64,000 bases of DNA from Corallococcus coralloides DSM 2259 (GTDB taxonomy: Bacteria > Myxococcota > Myxococcia > Myxococcales > Myxococcaceae). Below are positions 32,808-41,665 of the stretch, piece by piece. The DNA is taken from the NCBI RefSeq assembly GCF_000255295.1, contig NC_017030.1:1-64000 (forward strand). The letters run 5' to 3'. Position 1 is the stretch's first letter. Each line of letters opens with the position of its first letter. Under the pieces are notes generated by a model. That model saw only the letters and a list, made by a program, of their open reading frames with translations. It was not told the origin of the DNA and did no database searches. A program made the translations under genes and the position numbers.

Positions 32808-33827
32808 ATGCACTACCGTCCGCTGGGCCGCACCGGCCTGTTTGTCTCTGAACTGTGTTTCGGCGCCATGACCTTCGGTGGCGAGGGCTACTGGAAGAAC
32901 ATCGGGCAGCAGGGACAGGCGGAGGCCGACGCGCTGGTGGGCCGGTGCCTGGACGCGGGCATCAACTTCTTCGACACCGCGAACGTGTATTCGTACGGGC
33001 AGTCGGAGGAGCTGCTCGGCAAGGCGTTGGCACAGAAGCGTTCGCAGGTGGTGCTGGCCACCAAGGTGCGCGGCCGCATGGGCCCGGGCCAGAACGAGAC
33101 CGGCCTGTCGCGCTACCACATCTTCGACTCCGTGCACGCGAGCCTGAAGCGCCTGGGCACGGACCACATCGACCTCTTGCAGATCCACGGCTACGACGTG
33201 GCCACGCCGCTGGAGGAGACGCTGCGCGCGCTGGACGACCTCGTGCGCCAGGGCAAGGTGCGCTACCTGGGTGCGTCCAACCTGGCCGCGTGGCAGCTGA
33301 TGAAGGCGCTGGGCCTGAGCGACCACCGCGGCCTGTCCCGCTTCGAATCGCTCCAGGCGTACTACTCCATCGCCGGCCGCGACCTGGAGCGCGAGCTGGT
33401 GCCGCTGATGAAGGACCAGCAGGTGGGCCTGATGGTGTGGAGTCCGCTCGCGGGCGGCTTCCTCTCCGGCAAGTACCGCCGCAACGCCGAAGGCCCCGAG
33501 GGCGCCCGCCGCACCACCTTCGACTTCCCGCCCGTGGACCGCGAGCGCGCGTACAACGCCATCGACGTGATGGATGAGGTCGCGAAGGAGACGGGCACCA
33601 CCGTGGCGCGCGTGGCGCTCGCGTGGCTGCTGCACCAGCCGCACGTCACCACTGTCATCCTCGGCGCGAAGACGCAGGCCCAGCTGGAGGACAACCTGGC
33701 CGCGTCCGAGCTGCGCCTCAGCCCCGAGCAGCTCGCGAAGCTGGACGCCGTCTCCAAGCTGCCCCCCGAGTACCCGGGCTGGATGGTGGAGCGTCAGAAC
33801 GCGGACCGCTTGCCCCCGGCTCGCTGA
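32808..33827 (+). CDS. aldo/keto reductase
   Basis: A 339-residue NADPH-dependent oxidoreductase. MHYRPLGRTGLFVSELCFGAMTFGG, catalytic Asp and Tyr in NFFDTANVYSYGQSEELLGKAL, Lys in VLATKVRG, and His in LLQIHGYD make the AKR tetrad. The C-terminal SPLAGGFLSGKY and ALAWLLHQPHVTTVILGAKTQAQLEDNL are the phosphate-binding parts. It acts on aldehydes or ketones; the substrate is unknown. AAGGTG upstream of the ATG at 32808 supports the start. No operon partner. Confidence 0.94.
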   Translation: MHYRPLGRTGLFVSELCFGAMTFGGEGYWKNIGQQGQAEADALVGRCLDAGINFFDTANVYSYGQSEELLGKALAQKRSQVVLATKVRGRMGPGQNETGLSRYHIFDSVHASLKRLGTDHIDLLQIHGYDVATPLEETLRALDDLVRQGKVRYLGASNLAAWQLMKALGLSDHRGLSRFESLQAYYSIAGRDLERELVPLMKDQQVGLMVWSPLAGGFLSGKYRRNAEGPEGARRTTFDFPPVDRERAYNAIDVMDEVAKETGTTVARVALAWLLHQPHVTTVILGAKTQAQLEDNLAASELRLSPEQLAKLDAVSKLPPEYPGWMVERQNADRLPPAR

Positions 33828-34258
33828 GCAGGTTGCTCGCGGAGTCCCGCGCGTGCGGAGTTTTCCATTATCGCTGGATGGACCCGACCTGACGCGTCTC
33901 AACGACGCACCGTGTGAAAGCGATGCGTTCGTTTTTACAGTCCGTCGGGGACGGCAGGCGCGGAGAGGCGCGGGTTCCCCTGCGAGTCTCGTGGCGAAAG
34001 CGACGCAGGGTGTTTGGGATTGGGACGGGTTCCCGATATCTTGGGGACTGCGAAGCGTTCGGTCACTCGAGCGCGTTCCATGGGGCCCATGTGCCTGTTC
34101 GGTCGCACTCCGGTGCGGCCGGCATCCACGTGGAAGGTAGGACGGTCGCCCGGATGACCTTGGAGGTCCGGTGTGCGGCGTCTCTTTTAGCTTCGTGGGG
34201 GGCCTATCCGGGCCCCGGGTGTTCCCCGGGGCCCGGCTAACCTTTCCCGGGTCCGCTG
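33828..34258. other. 431-bp intergenic region without a gene
   Basis: No ORF with a plausible start and protein-like composition was found. Near the right end, a 12-bp perfect GC stem (34208-34219 with 34225-34236, loop TGTTC) sits 22 bases past the stop of the gene at 34259. It lacks a U tract, so it is a hairpin of unclear role. Short duplicated GAAAGCGA-G-CG-type patches (near 33915 and 34001) are present. An RNA gene here cannot be shown or excluded. Confidence 0.5.
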
Positions 34259-34981
34259 CTAGTTGGAGGCGTCGAGGCGCGAACCGCCGCTGACGTCCAC
34301 GTTGGCGTTCTGGGGCCGCTTCGACAGGCGGATGATGCTGCCGCCGGAGGCGTCACCGGAGACGCTGGCGGGGGCATCGGCCTCCACGATGGAGCCGCCG
34401 CTGGCCTCCACCTGCAGCGCGGAGAGGCCCTGGAGTTTCTGGGCATGCACCTGCGCGCCGCCGCTGGCCTCGGCGTCCAGATGGGTGGCGCGGCCGCTGA
34501 GGGTGATTTCGGAGCCGCCGCTGGACTCGGCCTCCACGTTCTTGGCGTCCACGCCGCTCACCCTGAGCACCGCGCCGCCGCTGGCCTCCGCGTCGAACTC
34601 ATCGGACGCGGTGACCTCCGCGTTCATGTGGCTGCCGCCGCTGGCCTCCACATGGTCGATGCGGGGCGAGGACACGATGAGCTTCACCGTGCCGTTGAGG
34701 CGGCTCCAGCCCTTGCGCTCCACGTTCGTGGTGAGGATGCCGTCCTCGACCTTCAACTGGATGCGGGAGAGGTTCTCAGGGGAGCCCTCCAGGCGGACGG
34801 ACTTGGGGCCCACCTTCACCTCCGCGTGCATGCCGTGACCCACGGAGACGCCGTGGAAGTCCTCCACCTGGCGCGTCTCCCCGGAGCCCTGGGAGGGTTT
34901 GACCGCCTCCTCCGCGTGGGCGGTGCAGGCGGTGGTGGCGAGGCAGCAGGCGGCGAGCAGGGACAGCGAGGACATCCTCAT
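34259..34981 (-). CDS. GIN-domain (DUF2807) head protein
   Basis: A 240-residue exported protein, signal peptide MRMSSLSLLAACCLATTACTAHAE. The rest is a GIN-type beta-helix: VEDFHGVSVGHGMHAEVKVGP, then a ladder of at least six turns each carrying ASGG, SSGG or VSGG spaced 15-22 residues apart. Such proteins are periplasmic or surface-exposed beta-solenoids of unknown function. The gene is followed by the GC-rich hairpin at 34208-34236. It lies between the aldo/keto reductase and kinase genes without an obvious partner. Confidence 0.88.
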   Translation of the reverse strand: MRMSSLSLLAACCLATTACTAHAEEAVKPSQGSGETRQVEDFHGVSVGHGMHAEVKVGPKSVRLEGSPENLSRIQLKVEDGILTTNVERKGWSRLNGTVKLIVSSPRIDHVEASGGSHMNAEVTASDEFDAEASGGAVLRVSGVDAKNVEAESSGGSEITLSGRATHLDAEASGGAQVHAQKLQGLSALQVEASGGSIVEADAPASVSGDASGGSIIRLSKRPQNANVDVSGGSRLDASN

Positions 34982-35078
34982 GGGCGGCTCCGGGCGAGGC
35001 GCGAGGACGTGGGAGCACGTCCCGGCGGAATGCCTCGGGTACGGAGGACCCCAGCAGGTGATTGCGTGGCGTCGCGAG

Positions 35079-35103
35079 AACCTGTCCGACAGTCGGACAG
35101 GTT
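35079..35103. promoter_or_regulatory. 25-bp perfect palindrome at the kinase stop codon
   Basis: AACCTGTCCGAC, a central A, then GTCGGACAGGTT. The right end overlaps the stop codon (35103-35105) of the kinase gene. The one-base centre argues against a stable hairpin and for a protein-binding site, though a transcript-end hairpin is possible. A half-site CTGTCCGAC recurs at 38312-38320, about 140 bp upstream of the same kinase gene. Confidence 0.45.
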
Positions 35104-38100
35104 CAGGGATTGGCCAGCATCTCCAGGGGGACGCGGACGGAGGTGGTGTCGTCCGGTTTGATCTCCACCAGGAGCTTCAAGGGGCGGCCGGTGCCGTCCA
35201 TGAGCTTCAGGGTGTGCCTGCCCACCGGGAGGGCGACCTTGGTGAGCGGGGTCTCGCCCAGGGAACGGCCGGCCAGGGACACGCGGGCGGAGGGTTCCGT
35301 GACGAGGGTGAGGAAGCCCTGGGGCGCGGCCGCTTCGGTGGCGCCCTCATCCGGGGCGGGGAGGTCGGTTTCCGAGTCGTCGACGGGCGCGGCGGTGCGG
35401 GACTTTCCGCGGGCCGGGGTGGTCGCCGGGTCGCTGGCGTCGCGCTTGGCCTTGCGGACGGGGGTGCGCGTCTTCGCCTTCGGCGCCTGGGTGTCGTCGG
35501 TGGCGGTGTCGTCGCTGGGAGGCTGCGGGTCCGTGGGAACAGCGGGTTCGGCGGGAGGCGTGACCTGGGCGACCGCGGTGGAGGGTTCCGGCGCGGTGGG
35601 TTCGGTGGGGGCGGGCTTCTGGGCCTCGGGCTCGGAAGGAGGCGGTGGAGAAGTTGTGGATGAGTTCGTGTCCGGCTTGCGCGAGGGCGCGGAGCTCCAC
35701 AGCGAGGACACGCGGCCGCCGTCGAGTCCCAGGGCGACGGTGGTGGCGAGGCCCGCGATGGCGAGGAACACGATGCCGGCCGCGATGAGTCCGCCCCTGC
35801 CACGGCGGGGGGCGGGGGCATCGGCGAGGAAGTCGTGCGGTTCGGTGGGGCGGCCGGAGGCGCGCGCCGGGGTGGCTCGGACGGGAGGCGAGGACTTGCG
35901 GGAGGACGGCGAGCGGCGGACCGCGGGCGTCTTCTCGGGGGCCTCTTCGGGAGGCAGGGACGGCACGCGGGAGATGGCCGTCTCGTTGTCGTTCAGCAGG
36001 GCCTGTGGCGCGGTGTGGGGCTGGGTGACGCGGAGGCTGTCCTGCGTGGCGGACCGTGAAGGCCGGGGACGGGAGTCCTCGGCGCTGGTGTTCGAGGCGT
36101 CGCGAGGAGGGCGGGGACGTGAGTCTTCCGCGCTGTTGTTCGAAGCCTCGCGAGCCGACCGGGCACGTGCAGCGTCGGCGGCCCCGGTCGCGCCATCGCG
36201 GCCAGACCGCGCACGCGCATCGTCGGAGCCGTTCGCGGCATCACGGCCCGACCGGGCACGCGCGTCGTCGGAGCCGTTCGCGGCATCACGGCCCGACCGG
36301 GCACGCGCATCGTCAGAGGATCCACTCGCGGCATCACGAGGAGGACGGGGACGGGAATCCTCAGCGGACCCATTCGCGGCATCCCGCGCGGAGCGGGACC
36401 GCGCATCCTCACCGGACGCACTGAAGGCCTCACGCGGCGGTTTGGGCCGAGCCTCCTCGGGAGGCGCGTTGAAGGCTTCACGCGGCGGACGGGGCCGCGA
36501 GTCCTCGGCGGATCCATGGGCCGCATCACGGCCGCCGCGCGAACGCGGATCCTCGGAGCCATTGGCGGAGTCCCGCCCGGAGCGCTGCCGTGCGTCGTCC
36601 GAGGCTCCCTCCCGAGCGGACCGGGAACGGCCTTCCTCGGACTCCCGTCCACCTCGAGCACGCGGCTCGTCGGACGGCGGCACGAAGGCCGGCGGCTCCT
36701 TCGAAGGCCGCGCCTTCGGGTCCTCGGCAGGCTGCGCGCCCATGCGCGACAGCGGCGTGAGGATGGTCTCCCCTTCGACATAACCGGGGGACGCCGTCAC
36801 GGGCGCCGTGATGCGCAGCGACGAATCCAGCATCACCGGAGGCAGGGCCGGCTGGGTGCGCACGCCCGGTTCGGAATCATCGGGCTGCGCGGACATCTCA
36901 TTCGTGGGCGGAGGCGGCCGGAGCGTCTCCGTGGGAGGCGACACCCGGCGCGAGGACGGCTGCGCCGCCGGCTTGCGGACCGCCAGCTCCTCCGTCGTGT
37001 TGCGGCGGCCCCCCACTCCAGCAGTGGGAGCCGGCGCCTTCGCCGGAGCGGGAGCCTTGGCGGGCGCCGGTGGCGCGCGAGGCGGCGGCGCGCTCGCGGG
37101 CGGAAGCGTGGCCGGCTCCGGGACATCCCCACCCCGGGCGAGCACCTGCGCCACCTGCGTCTCGCTGGAGGTGCCGTCCCCGGTCGACTGCCCGCTCATG
37201 AGCAGCAGGCGGGTCTGGTCACGGCGCTCGGCGAACAGCCGCAGCATCAGTTCGCTGCTCTGTTCGGGGTGCCAGATGCGCTGGCCCACGGCGCGCTCGA
37301 TGGCGCGGGCGAACTCCAGCGTGGTGCCGTAGCGGTCCTCGCGCCGCTTCGCGAGCGCCTTGAGGACGATGGCGTCCAGCTCCGGCGGTACTTCCTTGTT
37401 CACGCGCGAGGGCGGGGGCACGTCGCCGCTCAGCACGGCGTTCATCATGGCTTCAGCGCTCTTCGCGTAGAAGAGGCGCATGCCGGTGAGGCACTCGTGC
37501 AGCACCACGCCCAGGCTGAACAGGTCGCTGCGGGCGTCCAGCGGGTCGCCCATGATCTGTTCCGGGGACATGTAGCCGCTGGTGCCCTTCACCATGCCCA
37601 CGGCGGTGCGGCCCGCGCGCGCCAGGCTCTTGGCGATGCCGAAGTCCAGCAGCTTGGTGACGCCCTCGTACGTCACCATGATGTTCTTCTCGGCGACGTC
37701 GCGGTGGACGACGGGCGAGGGCCGGCCCAGCGGGTCGGTGAAGCTGTGCGCGTAGTTGAGCGCCACGGCCGTGTCGCGCACGGCCATCAGGCTCAGGCCG
37801 ATGGGGATGGGCTCGTGGGCGGTGCGGCACGCGCGGGCCACCTCCACCAGCGTGGCGCCCGGGACGAACTCCATGGCGAGGAACAGCTCGCCGTCCGCCA
37901 CGTCCAGGTCGTACACGTGGGCGATGTGCGGGTGGTTGAACGCGGCCGTGACCTTGGCCTCGTCCAGGAACATCCGGACGAACTCCTCCTCGCCGCGGAT
38001 GTCGGGGAGGATCTGCTTCAGCACCACCATCTTGCGGAAGCCGGCCAGGCCCTTCTGGGCCGCGAGGAAAATCTCCGCCATCCCGCCTGTCGACAGGCGG

Positions 38101-38174
38101 CAGAGCACCTCGTACTTGCCCAGCACCCGGCCACGGAACCCGTCCGGGGTGAGCGTCAGCGTCGTCCCAGCCAT
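35103..38174 (-). CDS. Ser/Thr protein kinase with repeat linker, TM helix and PEGA domain
   Basis: A 1023-residue Hanks-type kinase. The kinase domain (about 18-300) has STGGMAEIFLA, VVLKQIL, HRDVAEKNIM, DFGIAKS and GTSGYMSPEQIMGDPLDARSDLFS. A Pro/Ala linker and a long Arg/Asp/Ser-rich tandem-repeat region (about 505-705) lead to one membrane helix (GLIAAGIVFLAIAGLATTVALGL, near 795), a Pro-rich external segment and a C-terminal PEGA domain (GFLTLVTEPSARVSLAGRSLGETPL to the end). Cytosolic signalling with the PEGA domain in the periplasm is expected. The charged repeats could be a phosphorylated or unstructured spacer. It shares its plan with the kinase at 25894. Confidence 0.93.
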   Translation of the reverse strand: MAGTTLTLTPDGFRGRVLGKYEVLCRLSTGGMAEIFLAAQKGLAGFRKMVVLKQILPDIRGEEEFVRMFLDEAKVTAAFNHPHIAHVYDLDVADGELFLAMEFVPGATLVEVARACRTAHEPIPIGLSLMAVRDTAVALNYAHSFTDPLGRPSPVVHRDVAEKNIMVTYEGVTKLLDFGIAKSLARAGRTAVGMVKGTSGYMSPEQIMGDPLDARSDLFSLGVVLHECLTGMRLFYAKSAEAMMNAVLSGDVPPPSRVNKEVPPELDAIVLKALAKRREDRYGTTLEFARAIERAVGQRIWHPEQSSELMLRLFAERRDQTRLLLMSGQSTGDGTSSETQVAQVLARGGDVPEPATLPPASAPPPRAPPAPAKAPAPAKAPAPTAGVGGRRNTTEELAVRKPAAQPSSRRVSPPTETLRPPPPTNEMSAQPDDSEPGVRTQPALPPVMLDSSLRITAPVTASPGYVEGETILTPLSRMGAQPAEDPKARPSKEPPAFVPPSDEPRARGGRESEEGRSRSAREGASDDARQRSGRDSANGSEDPRSRGGRDAAHGSAEDSRPRPPREAFNAPPEEARPKPPREAFSASGEDARSRSARDAANGSAEDSRPRPPRDAASGSSDDARARSGRDAANGSDDARARSGRDAANGSDDARARSGRDGATGAADAARARSAREASNNSAEDSRPRPPRDASNTSAEDSRPRPSRSATQDSLRVTQPHTAPQALLNDNETAISRVPSLPPEEAPEKTPAVRRSPSSRKSSPPVRATPARASGRPTEPHDFLADAPAPRRGRGGLIAAGIVFLAIAGLATTVALGLDGGRVSSLWSSAPSRKPDTNSSTTSPPPPSEPEAQKPAPTEPTAPEPSTAVAQVTPPAEPAVPTDPQPPSDDTATDDTQAPKAKTRTPVRKAKRDASDPATTPARGKSRTAAPVDDSETDLPAPDEGATEAAAPQGFLTLVTEPSARVSLAGRSLGETPLTKVALPVGRHTLKLMDGTGRPLKLLVEIKPDDTTSVRVPLEMLANP
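36058..36668 (-). repeat. 45-bp tandem repeats inside the kinase gene
   Basis: About a dozen 15-codon units of the form xxDARxRxxRDAxNGS. Two neighbouring copies at about 36211-36300 (DDARARSGRDAANGS) are virtually identical at the DNA level. The region codes for a highly charged low-complexity linker and is likely prone to length change by slippage. Confidence 0.85.
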
Positions 38175-38380
38175 TGAAGGGGTCCGACTCTACACCGGGG
38201 CAGGCACCGGCGCGAAAGGCCCGGGACCCCGTTTCTGGCCGGATGCCAGGGTTTATGAGGATGTGCCTCCGTCCGGGCAGGACAGGGTTTCCGGAACGGA
38301 AGACGCGCGAACTGTCCGACATCGGGGGGGCTGCCTCGGGACGGACGGACAGGGGGAAGGGGGCCACTACTGTCCGTGCC

Positions 38381-38689
38381 ATGCGGCCGCGAGCCCGTCA
38401 GGCAGGGAGGTGGGGACGGCGCGTGGGGGTGCTCCTGGGATGGGGTGGGGCGGAGGCGAAGGGGCTCCACGTGGAGTACGACCTGCAGACGCCGCTGTTC
38501 CTGGACCGCACGTACCTGTTCGTGTCGCCCAACCGCTTCCGGCTGGAGGGGGCGTTGTCGCATCCGTTCGGTGAGACGCCGGCGCAGCGGGAAACGTTGA
38601 GCGTGGAGGCGGCGGCGAATCCCCGCTGGGCGGCCGGATTCGGCGTGTTCGCCAGACAGAAAGTGGGAAGCCCCCCTGGCTTCCAATGA
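38381..38689 (+). CDS. short exported-type protein, possibly a truncated beta-barrel gene
   Basis: A 102-residue ORF. MRPRARQAGRWGRRVGVLLGWGGAEA resembles a damaged signal peptide. The mature part GLHVEYDLQTPLFLDRTYLFVSPNRFRLEGALSHPFGETPAQRETLSVEA has strand-like alternation as in an outer-membrane protein's first strands. The sequence then stops abruptly after FGVFARQKVGSPPGFQ, directly before the accessory SMI1 gene. A 3' truncation by the insertion of foreign DNA is a likely explanation. No ribosome binding site is visible. Confidence 0.45.
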   Translation: MRPRARQAGRWGRRVGVLLGWGGAEAKGLHVEYDLQTPLFLDRTYLFVSPNRFRLEGALSHPFGETPAQRETLSVEAAANPRWAAGFGVFARQKVGSPPGFQ

Positions 38690-38692
38690 CAG

Positions 38693-39139
38693 TCATTCGA
38701 GGCCGGCTTCGTCCGATGTCACGAGATCGTCTATGAACGACGAAAACGACGGCGCGATGAGGGTGCGCGCGCGAGCCTGATTTTCGGCGGCATCAAGCTG
38801 CTCGTCCCAGATGTCATGGACACAGTAAAAGACTTCATCGTCCCGACCGAGGCAGAGGTAGTTGCCGCCTTCGTCGATGGCGAAGGGGAACAGGTCCTGG
38901 GCCAAGGCCTTCTTGTCCACGCCTGTTTTGTACGCCTGGATCGCTTCAGGCAATGAGAGAAACTCGTGGATGATTTTGTATTCGAAATTGCAATAATCGA
39001 AGCAGCAGACTGAGGGCACACCGCCGTTGATCGTCGCGTAGAATGTTGCCAGCCCGCCAGGAAGAGTGCGGCCGAGCTGGGCTTGGGCCGAGGCGAGATC
39101 AGACGGGTCGACTGGCTCGCCTGCTTCCGAGAATTTCAA
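38693..39139 (-). CDS. SMI1/KNR4 (SUKH) family protein
   Basis: A 148-residue SUKH-fold protein: LASAQAQLGRTLPGGLATFYATINGGVPS, FEYKIIHEFLSLPEA, DLFPFAIDEGGNYLCLG, EVFYCVHDIWDE and APSFSSFIDDLV follow the family order. SUKH proteins are frequent immunity proteins against nucleases and other polymorphic toxins. No toxin gene is adjacent. AT-richer codons (TTGTATTCGAAATTGCAATAATC-like stretch near 38975) contrast with its neighbours, a sign of transfer. The start is a TTG at 39139; no ATG fits. Confidence 0.85.
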   Translation of the reverse strand: MKFSEAGEPVDPSDLASAQAQLGRTLPGGLATFYATINGGVPSVCCFDYCNFEYKIIHEFLSLPEAIQAYKTGVDKKALAQDLFPFAIDEGGNYLCLGRDDEVFYCVHDIWDEQLDAAENQARARTLIAPSFSSFIDDLVTSDEAGLE

Positions 39140-39185
39140 TCCCGCATGTTCTGTCTCCCGATCGCATGGCGGCTGCGGTTGGCTT

Positions 39186-39599
39186 CTAGCGCATCATCGC
39201 GTCGAGCTGGGAGCGGGGGTCGGCCTTCTGCCGTGCGCGGTACTCAAGGACATCCTTGCTGTAGACGCGGCGATGGGTGCCCGTGCGATGGAAGGGAATC
39301 CGGCCCTCGTCGAGCAGCTGCACCAGGTACTGCCGCGAGACGTTGAGCAGGTTCGCGGCCTGCTGGGTCGTGAGCTCCTTGTGGACGGGGACCACGGTGA
39401 CGGCATCCCCCGACGCCAGGATGGCGATCAGCTGCTGCATCAGCACGAGCACCTCCGTCGGCAGCCGCACGGACTCATGGTTCGGGCCGAGCAGCGAGAA
39501 GAGCGGGAGTCCGCCGCCCTTGTCTTCCAGCTCCCGAGGGATGAGCTGCGCGAGCTTCCGCACCTGTTCCAGCGTCATGTCACGGGTGGGCGAAGTCAC
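39186..39599 (-). CDS. excisionase-type helix-turn-helix protein, antitoxin-like
   Basis: A 137-residue protein with a C-terminal MerR/excisionase helix-turn-helix (LTTQQAANLLNVSRQYLVQLLDEGRIPFHRTGTHRRVYSKDVLEY). This architecture is usual for antitoxins that pair with PIN-domain toxins encoded immediately downstream. Here the downstream gene is an SMI1-type protein instead, so the toxin is missing. CAGGAGG sits 5 bases before the GTG at 39599, which decides the start against an ATG at 39638. Confidence 0.83.
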   Translation of the reverse strand: MTSPTRDMTLEQVRKLAQLIPRELEDKGGGLPLFSLLGPNHESVRLPTEVLVLMQQLIAILASGDAVTVVPVHKELTTQQAANLLNVSRQYLVQLLDEGRIPFHRTGTHRRVYSKDVLEYRARQKADPRSQLDAMMR

Positions 39600-39710
39600 G
39601 GGTTCCTCCTGGCGTGGCTCTGCGGAAAGCAGGTCCATATCCGACGCAAACGCAAGGAGCCCACTGACGTCAGGTCAGGATGGCACCCCATCTGTCGTCG
39701 TAGCCGCAAC

Positions 39711-41663
39711 ATGCATCCCAACATCTCCCCGCTTACCCGTGAGGTGGGCTACGACGGCACCGACATGGACACCTCCGCTTCCCCGCGCACCGTCACCGGC
39801 CGCGTCGACGTGCATCCTCGTGGCTTCGGCTTCCTCACAGTGCAGAAGCCCGGCACCCCGGAGGTGCTGTCCGCCTTCATTCCTCCTCCGGACCTGAACC
39901 CCCTCTTCGCGGGTGACGTCGTCTCCGCCACCGTGACCGCGTCCGGCGAGGGCCGGTGGACCGCGTCCGGCCTGTCGCTCGTGGAGCGCACCCGCACCGT
40001 CGTCTACGGCGAGGTCGTGTCGCGCAAGGGCGCCTTCTTCCTACGCATCGACAAGGAGGTGTCCAACACCGACTGGCCCCTGGACCCGGGCACCACCCCC
40101 GTCCAGCACAACGACGCCGTCGTCGCCCGCATCGCGGACGGCAAGGTCGTCCTCCTCTACCGTCTGGAGCCCGGAGCGGACCGTTCCCTGGAGCGGGTCA
40201 TCGCCCGCCACGGCCTCCACCGGGACTTCCCATCAGAGGTCGTCCAGGAAGCCCTTCGCGCGAAGGAGGCCCCCCATGCCCTGGGCGGTTCCCGGCGCGA
40301 CCTGCGCTCCATTCCCACCGTCACCGTGGACGCGCCGTCCACCCGTGACATCGACGACGCCATCTCCGTGCTGCCCGCGGGCCCTGACGGCGCCGTGCGC
40401 CTGCTCGTGTCCATCGCGGACGTGAGCGAGTCCGTGAAGGAGAACACCCCCCTGGACCTGGAGGCCCGAGCCCGCGCCACCAGCGTGTACCTGGCCGGCC
40501 GCGTGCTCCCCATGCTCCCGGAGGAACTGTCCGCGCACTGGCTCAGCCTCGTGCCCAACGAGGAGCGCCACTGTCTCACCGTCGAATTGCGCATCGACCC
40601 CGACGGCCGTGTCACCGCCGCGGATGTCTATGAAAGCCTCATCCGGTCCTGGGCGCGGCTGAACTACGACGAGGTCGCGGCCTTCCTCGACGACAACTCC
40701 ATCTCTCCCGCGATGGAGCCCGTGCGTGAGGCCATGCCCTGGTTCCGCCTGGCATCCGCGCGGCTCGCCGTGTCCCGAGCGGCCCGGGGCGGCATGACCA
40801 TGTCCCGCGACGAGGCGCGCTTTACCTTCGACACGGCCACTGGCGCCGTGTCCGGACTGGCCGGAGAGAAGGACACCTCCGCGCACAACATGATCGAGCG
40901 CTTCATGGTCGCGGCCAATGAAGCCATCGCCACCTGGCTGATGACCCGTGGCGTGCCCACCGTGTACCGCGTGCATGAACAGCCGGATCCGCAGCGCGTG
41001 GCGGACGTGAACGCGTTCGCGTTGCACTCGGGGTTCGCGGCGGGCTTTGGCGCGCAGATCACCCCACTGGCCCTGGCCGCGTTCGACCGGCAGATCTCCG
41101 GAGCGAAGGCGGAGGCCGCGCTGCGCTCCGTACTGCGCCGCTCGCTGGGCCCGTCCCGCTACACCGTGAAGCCGGGCCCGCACTTCGGGCTCGCGGCGCC
41201 GCTGTATCTGCACTTCACGTCGCCCATCCGCCGGTACGCGGACCTGGCCGTGCATCGGCTCATCAAGGCATACCTCCACGGCCGGCGTGACTTCGTGCAC
41301 GAGGACCCGGAGATTGAAAAGCTCTCCCAGCACATCAACGTGCGAGCCCGCTCCGCCAACCGCGCGGAGGCGGACCGTCACCACGAGCTGGAAGCGCGCT
41401 TCATGTCCACGCGCATCGGACAGCAGTTCCCCGCGCGCATCGTGCGCGTGAAGCCCTTTGGCCTCGTCGCGCAGCTGGATGGCATGTGGGTGGAGGGCAT
41501 GGTGCCGGCGGAAGGACTCGCCGGTGGCCCCTACCGCCCGGACACGCGCGAGCTGTCCATGGTGGGCAAGACGCGGACCTTCACCGTGGGCATGCCCATC
41601 AACGTGAAGGTCGTCTCCACGGATGAGCAATTGGGCCGGGTGGAGTTCGCCCTGGTCGAATAG
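39711..41663 (+). CDS. RNase II/R family 3'-5' exoribonuclease
   Basis: A 650-residue RNB exonuclease. A cold-shock-like domain (TGRVDVHPRGFGFLTV) is followed by the RNB catalytic domain with the metal site DAPSTRDIDDAISV (Asp residues near 205-215), PMLPEELSAHWLSLVPNEERHCLTVE and LYLHFTSPIRRYADLAVHRLIKAYL. A C-terminal S1-like domain (PARIVRVKPFGLVAQLDGMWVEGMV) completes the RNase R plan, shorter than E. coli RNase R. It degrades structured RNA processively. ATG 39765 (MDTSASPR) is an alternative start; neither has a clear ribosome binding site. Confidence 0.93.
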   Translation: MHPNISPLTREVGYDGTDMDTSASPRTVTGRVDVHPRGFGFLTVQKPGTPEVLSAFIPPPDLNPLFAGDVVSATVTASGEGRWTASGLSLVERTRTVVYGEVVSRKGAFFLRIDKEVSNTDWPLDPGTTPVQHNDAVVARIADGKVVLLYRLEPGADRSLERVIARHGLHRDFPSEVVQEALRAKEAPHALGGSRRDLRSIPTVTVDAPSTRDIDDAISVLPAGPDGAVRLLVSIADVSESVKENTPLDLEARARATSVYLAGRVLPMLPEELSAHWLSLVPNEERHCLTVELRIDPDGRVTAADVYESLIRSWARLNYDEVAAFLDDNSISPAMEPVREAMPWFRLASARLAVSRAARGGMTMSRDEARFTFDTATGAVSGLAGEKDTSAHNMIERFMVAANEAIATWLMTRGVPTVYRVHEQPDPQRVADVNAFALHSGFAAGFGAQITPLALAAFDRQISGAKAEAALRSVLRRSLGPSRYTVKPGPHFGLAAPLYLHFTSPIRRYADLAVHRLIKAYLHGRRDFVHEDPEIEKLSQHINVRARSANRAEADRHHELEARFMSTRIGQQFPARIVRVKPFGLVAQLDGMWVEGMVPAEGLAGGPYRPDTRELSMVGKTRTFTVGMPINVKVVSTDEQLGRVEFALVE

Positions 41664-41665
41664 CC

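Noticed and set aside
34208-34236. GC-rich stem as intrinsic terminator of the GIN-domain gene
   Set aside because: The stem is perfect but no U tract follows on either strand; kept only as a note in the intergenic entry.
33914-34240. 108-residue ORF in the intergenic region
   Set aside because: No ribosome binding site, Arg/Gly/Ser-rich random-like composition and overlap with the hairpin.
36058-36668. Repeats considered as a CRISPR array
   Set aside because: The 45-bp units are in frame and code for a kinase linker; there are no unique spacers or cas genes.
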